From DATEMU01 sp964414585 (GTDB lineage: Bacteria > Planctomycetota > Phycisphaerae > UBA1845 > UTPLA1): 64,000 nucleotides of DNA. The position numbers were made by a program, and so were the translations under genes. The notes beneath the pieces were generated by a model. It was not told the DNA's origin. It was given only the letters and a program-made list of their open reading frames with translations, and ran no database searches. The stretch lies in contig CAYPXR010000006.1 in assembly GCA_964414585.1 (NCBI GenBank), positions 62,001 to 126,000 of the forward strand. Reading direction: 5' to 3'. The first letter of the stretch is position 1. Every line of letters starts with the position of its first letter. Positions 62,500 to 64,000 of this stretch are shown in pieces.

Positions 62500-62536
62500 G
62501 GATTCTCCTTTCGCCAATGACAGACCCATGGTACAA

Positions 62537-63271
62537 TCAGTCGCGCCGCATAACGTGATGCTGATAGTGAAGCACTCGATCTCGCTGAACATCGTACCAG
62601 CGCTGTACAAGACCATTTTCGCAATTGATCCAAATCTCCTCCCCACGACGGGAGGGTCTATTGGTGGCTGCGACATAGCAAGGGATCGAGCCAAGGTTTC
62701 GCACGCCGACAAATGAACCATTAGAAACCAGGCGTTTAAAAAAATCGATTTCATGTGCGAAGGGCCCAAGCCATGAGCGCAATTGCGCACCGAAAAGACA
62801 AGCGTCGAACCCCATTCTGTCAGCGACGTGAGGATCCCACCGACGATAATCAAATTCGTCTTTCGTCAGCGTATAGTCAGCCTTTTCGCCGGTTACCAAG
62901 TTGTGTTCCTGGATTCGGATTCGATCTTTCGCGGGTGGAACCGGCTCCTGGGTGAGTGTATAAATCAGCTTTCCGCTCGAATTCATCACCTCTAAGCTCA
63001 ACCGCCCGTCGTCCCAATGGTGGGCGTGGCATTTAATTCTGATTCCCGAATCAGCAGTTTGCTCTGTCGTTTGTAATTGGTATTCCATTTCGGCCGTTCG
63101 CGCGTACGTGTCGGCCATGAACTTCGTTAATTGGGCGGGCGTACTGATTTTTTGACCCGAAACCAATGGGCCGTCGTTACCGACTTCACTGACGGAGGAA
63201 TGAGAACATCCGGCCATGCTGGTGCATAGAAAGACAAATGTGCGTAGCAATAAAAAAGTCGAATGTTTCAT
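62537..63271 (-). CDS. lipoprotein of unknown function
   Basis: 244 residues from the ATG at 63271 (a TTG at 63286 would add five). The lipobox SMAGC gives lipid attachment. The mature part has TYARTAEMEYQLQTTEQTAD, KLIYTLTQEPVPPAKDRIRI and RRWDPHVADRMGFDACLFGA, somewhat like planctomycete LolA/outer-membrane lipoprotein carrier-related proteins, with ten or so strands. I do not assign a function. It is the first gene of a probable two-gene unit with the Cys-rich protein. Confidence 0.65.
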   Translation of the reverse strand: MKHSTFLLLRTFVFLCTSMAGCSHSSVSEVGNDGPLVSGQKISTPAQLTKFMADTYARTAEMEYQLQTTEQTADSGIRIKCHAHHWDDGRLSLEVMNSSGKLIYTLTQEPVPPAKDRIRIQEHNLVTGEKADYTLTKDEFDYRRWDPHVADRMGFDACLFGAQLRSWLGPFAHEIDFFKRLVSNGSFVGVRNLGSIPCYVAATNRPSRRGEEIWINCENGLVQRWYDVQRDRVLHYQHHVMRRD

Positions 63272-63404
63272 GCTGTGCTTCGTCAAGAATTGTTATCGAA
63301 AAATCCGCTCCTGAGATTGGATATTAGAGCGTGTTCCATTTGTATTCATTTGATGTTGAGTATAAATGTCTTCTACTCTTGACACGAGTGAAATTATGTA
63401 ACCT

Positions 63405-63545
63405 GAGTCTCCGACTCGCCCCGGGTTATTAGCTGCCTGTAGGTCACGGCTTTGCTGTTACCCAGAGGGTTCCTCTCATCTGGCAAACCCCGCGCCCATG
63501 GTGTGAACCTCCTACATTCCCCCCACACCGATGGCTGTGGCTCCC
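63405..63545 (-). ncRNA. possible structured RNA upstream of the lipoprotein gene
   Basis: On the minus strand a hairpin GGTGTG...CACACC (around 63526-63498) is followed by GGGTT...AACCC arms that enclose CCAGA...TCTGG and then GCAAAGCCGTGACCTAC and AGGCAGC. The GCAAAGCC and GGCAGC blocks in this order after a hairpin recall the c-di-GMP-I (GEMM) riboswitch core, but the 5' block GGGCAAACC is not there in its normal form. It lies ~140-270 bases before the start at 63271. The class is uncertain. Confidence 0.3.
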
Positions 63546-63947
63546 GTTAAATCACCGGGCAAGCCGTCGGTCGGAAGGAAATCTGCAAATGGCGATTGAC
63601 GCCGCCCGCGTTCCGCATCCGCGCCGGCGTCAATGATGATCGGACTATGCAAGATCCGTACCGCCTCGCTTATAAACGGAGTTTATCGTCCGAAATGCGG
63701 CATACGGAGATGTTTAGGGATGCAAGCGGACTCGCCGGTCGATGGACCGAGATACGCCGAGTGCTGCGGAAAATCCCGCGACCCCCACGGAAGTTCACCC
63801 CCGCCATCCTCGCCCTATTTGCGTTCACCGTCCTGATCCCCCGCCGCCGTCAACGCGAAGGCGTCGCCCCAAAAGTAAGAGCGCGGAATGGTTTTCCCTT
63901 TCTCGCCGCGAAGAAGCATACCGAAATGAGCGATCCGTGGCGGTGCC
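63546..63947. other. intergenic region, no gene seen
   Basis: About 400 bases. A plus-strand frame of 119 codons (63596-63955) has no ribosome site, no family resemblance and a composition expected of chance frames in GC-rich DNA. It overlaps the end of the next gene. Confidence 0.45.
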
Positions 63948-64000
63948 TTAATTGAGCAAAACCGCGACGAAGCCCGGAATATCTCCGGTATCCACGATCC
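63948..64000 (-). CDS. C-terminal end of a dockerin-like secreted protein (partial)
   Basis: The minus strand ends with a TAA at 63950-63948 and, before it, the codons IVDTGDIPGFVAVLLN. This is the end of a calcium-loop repeat as at the C-terminus of many planctomycete secreted proteins (compare DLPTFVSILLN in the BNR protein of this window). Only ~17 codons are inside the window. Confidence 0.55.
   Translation of the reverse strand, partial: IVDTGDIPGFVAVLLN

Noticed and set aside
63560..63600. Possible signal recognition particle RNA (GGTCGGAAGGAAATCTGC resembles the GGAAGGA loop)
   Set aside because: The closing pairs and the AGCA side of domain IV are missing, so the resemblance is short and probably by chance.
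63596..63955. A 119-codon plus-strand frame near the window end
   Set aside because: No ribosome site and no recognisable domain; it overlaps the end of the dockerin-like gene on the other strand.

Overview
The window is GC-rich (roughly 60-65 %) bacterial chromosome with short intergenic gaps, and it most likely comes from a Planctomycetota bacterium, possibly Phycisphaerae-like. The signs are pseudopilins with the long FTLIELL...LLPAL-type leader, secreted proteins ending in dockerin-like calcium-loop pairs or in PEP-CTERM tails, planctomycete-style CxxC...CxxC zinc-ribbon membrane proteins, and many lineage-specific secreted proteins without known function. This placement is inferred from protein style; there is no rRNA in the window.

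Layout. 0-7 kb: an envelope block with a partial PepSY-like protein, a YejM/PbgA-like membrane sulfatase-fold protein, an OmpR-type two-component pair and a DUF1264 protein. 6.7-11.9 kb: nuoA, nuoB and nuoC of complex I. A Fic gene with a palindromic AT-rich operator sits between nuoA and nuoB, and a VapBC-type pair with its own promoter follows nuoC. An O-methyltransferase and a NUDT22-like Nudix protein come next. 12-16 kb: a pseudopilin and a secreted GH13 alpha-amylase with dockerin-like tail. 16-16.6 kb: a RAYT (REP-associated tyrosine transposase) with its own REP and REPIN repeats. 16.6-23.6 kb: a metallophosphoesterase, a GT-C glycosyltransferase, RNase P RNA (minus strand, with a clear promoter), a VKOR-DsbA-DsbA fusion and ribosomal protein L27. 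23.6-25.7 kb: an accessory insertion of short palindromes and an AT-rich orphan gene that separates rpmA from obg. 25.7-35.6 kb: obg, a PEP-CTERM protein, acpS, a MazG-like pyrophosphohydrolase, a UVR-motif protein, an SGNH hydrolase, a histidine kinase and a secreted repeat protein. 35.7-45 kb: a WbpM/CapD-type nucleotide-sugar dehydratase, a fused 2-oxoacid dehydrogenase E1, DsbD and RNase Y.

45-52 kb: a BNR-repeat protein with dockerin-like tail, a HAF-repeat PEP-CTERM protein, a zinc-ribbon membrane protein, a YgiT/DUF4258 toxin-antitoxin pair, an AGXT2-like aminotransferase and a lipoprotein. 52.4-58.2 kb: two tandem TMTC-like multi-span/TPR genes lie between two 439-bp direct repeats. 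The right repeat is the 3' part of an intact secreted HExxH protein gene. The left one is a truncated copy fused to the tail of an unrelated beta-propeller gene. 58.2-64 kb: fliM, several membrane or secreted proteins, a two-gene AT-richer secreted cassette preceded by a possible structured RNA, and the last codons of another dockerin-like protein.

Recurring themes are envelope and secreted-protein biology (sorting tails, disulfide formation by VKOR/DsbA and DsbD, glycan and polysaccharide enzymes) and small selfish or regulatory modules inserted into otherwise conserved operons (Fic, VapBC, YgiT/DUF4258, RAYT/REPIN, palindrome mosaic). The best candidates for something undescribed are the palindrome mosaic, the chimeric 439-bp repeat junction, two genes that appear to start with ATT, the structured element at 63.4 kb, and the VKOR fusion with a dead second DsbA domain. 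No CRISPR array, tRNA or rRNA was seen.
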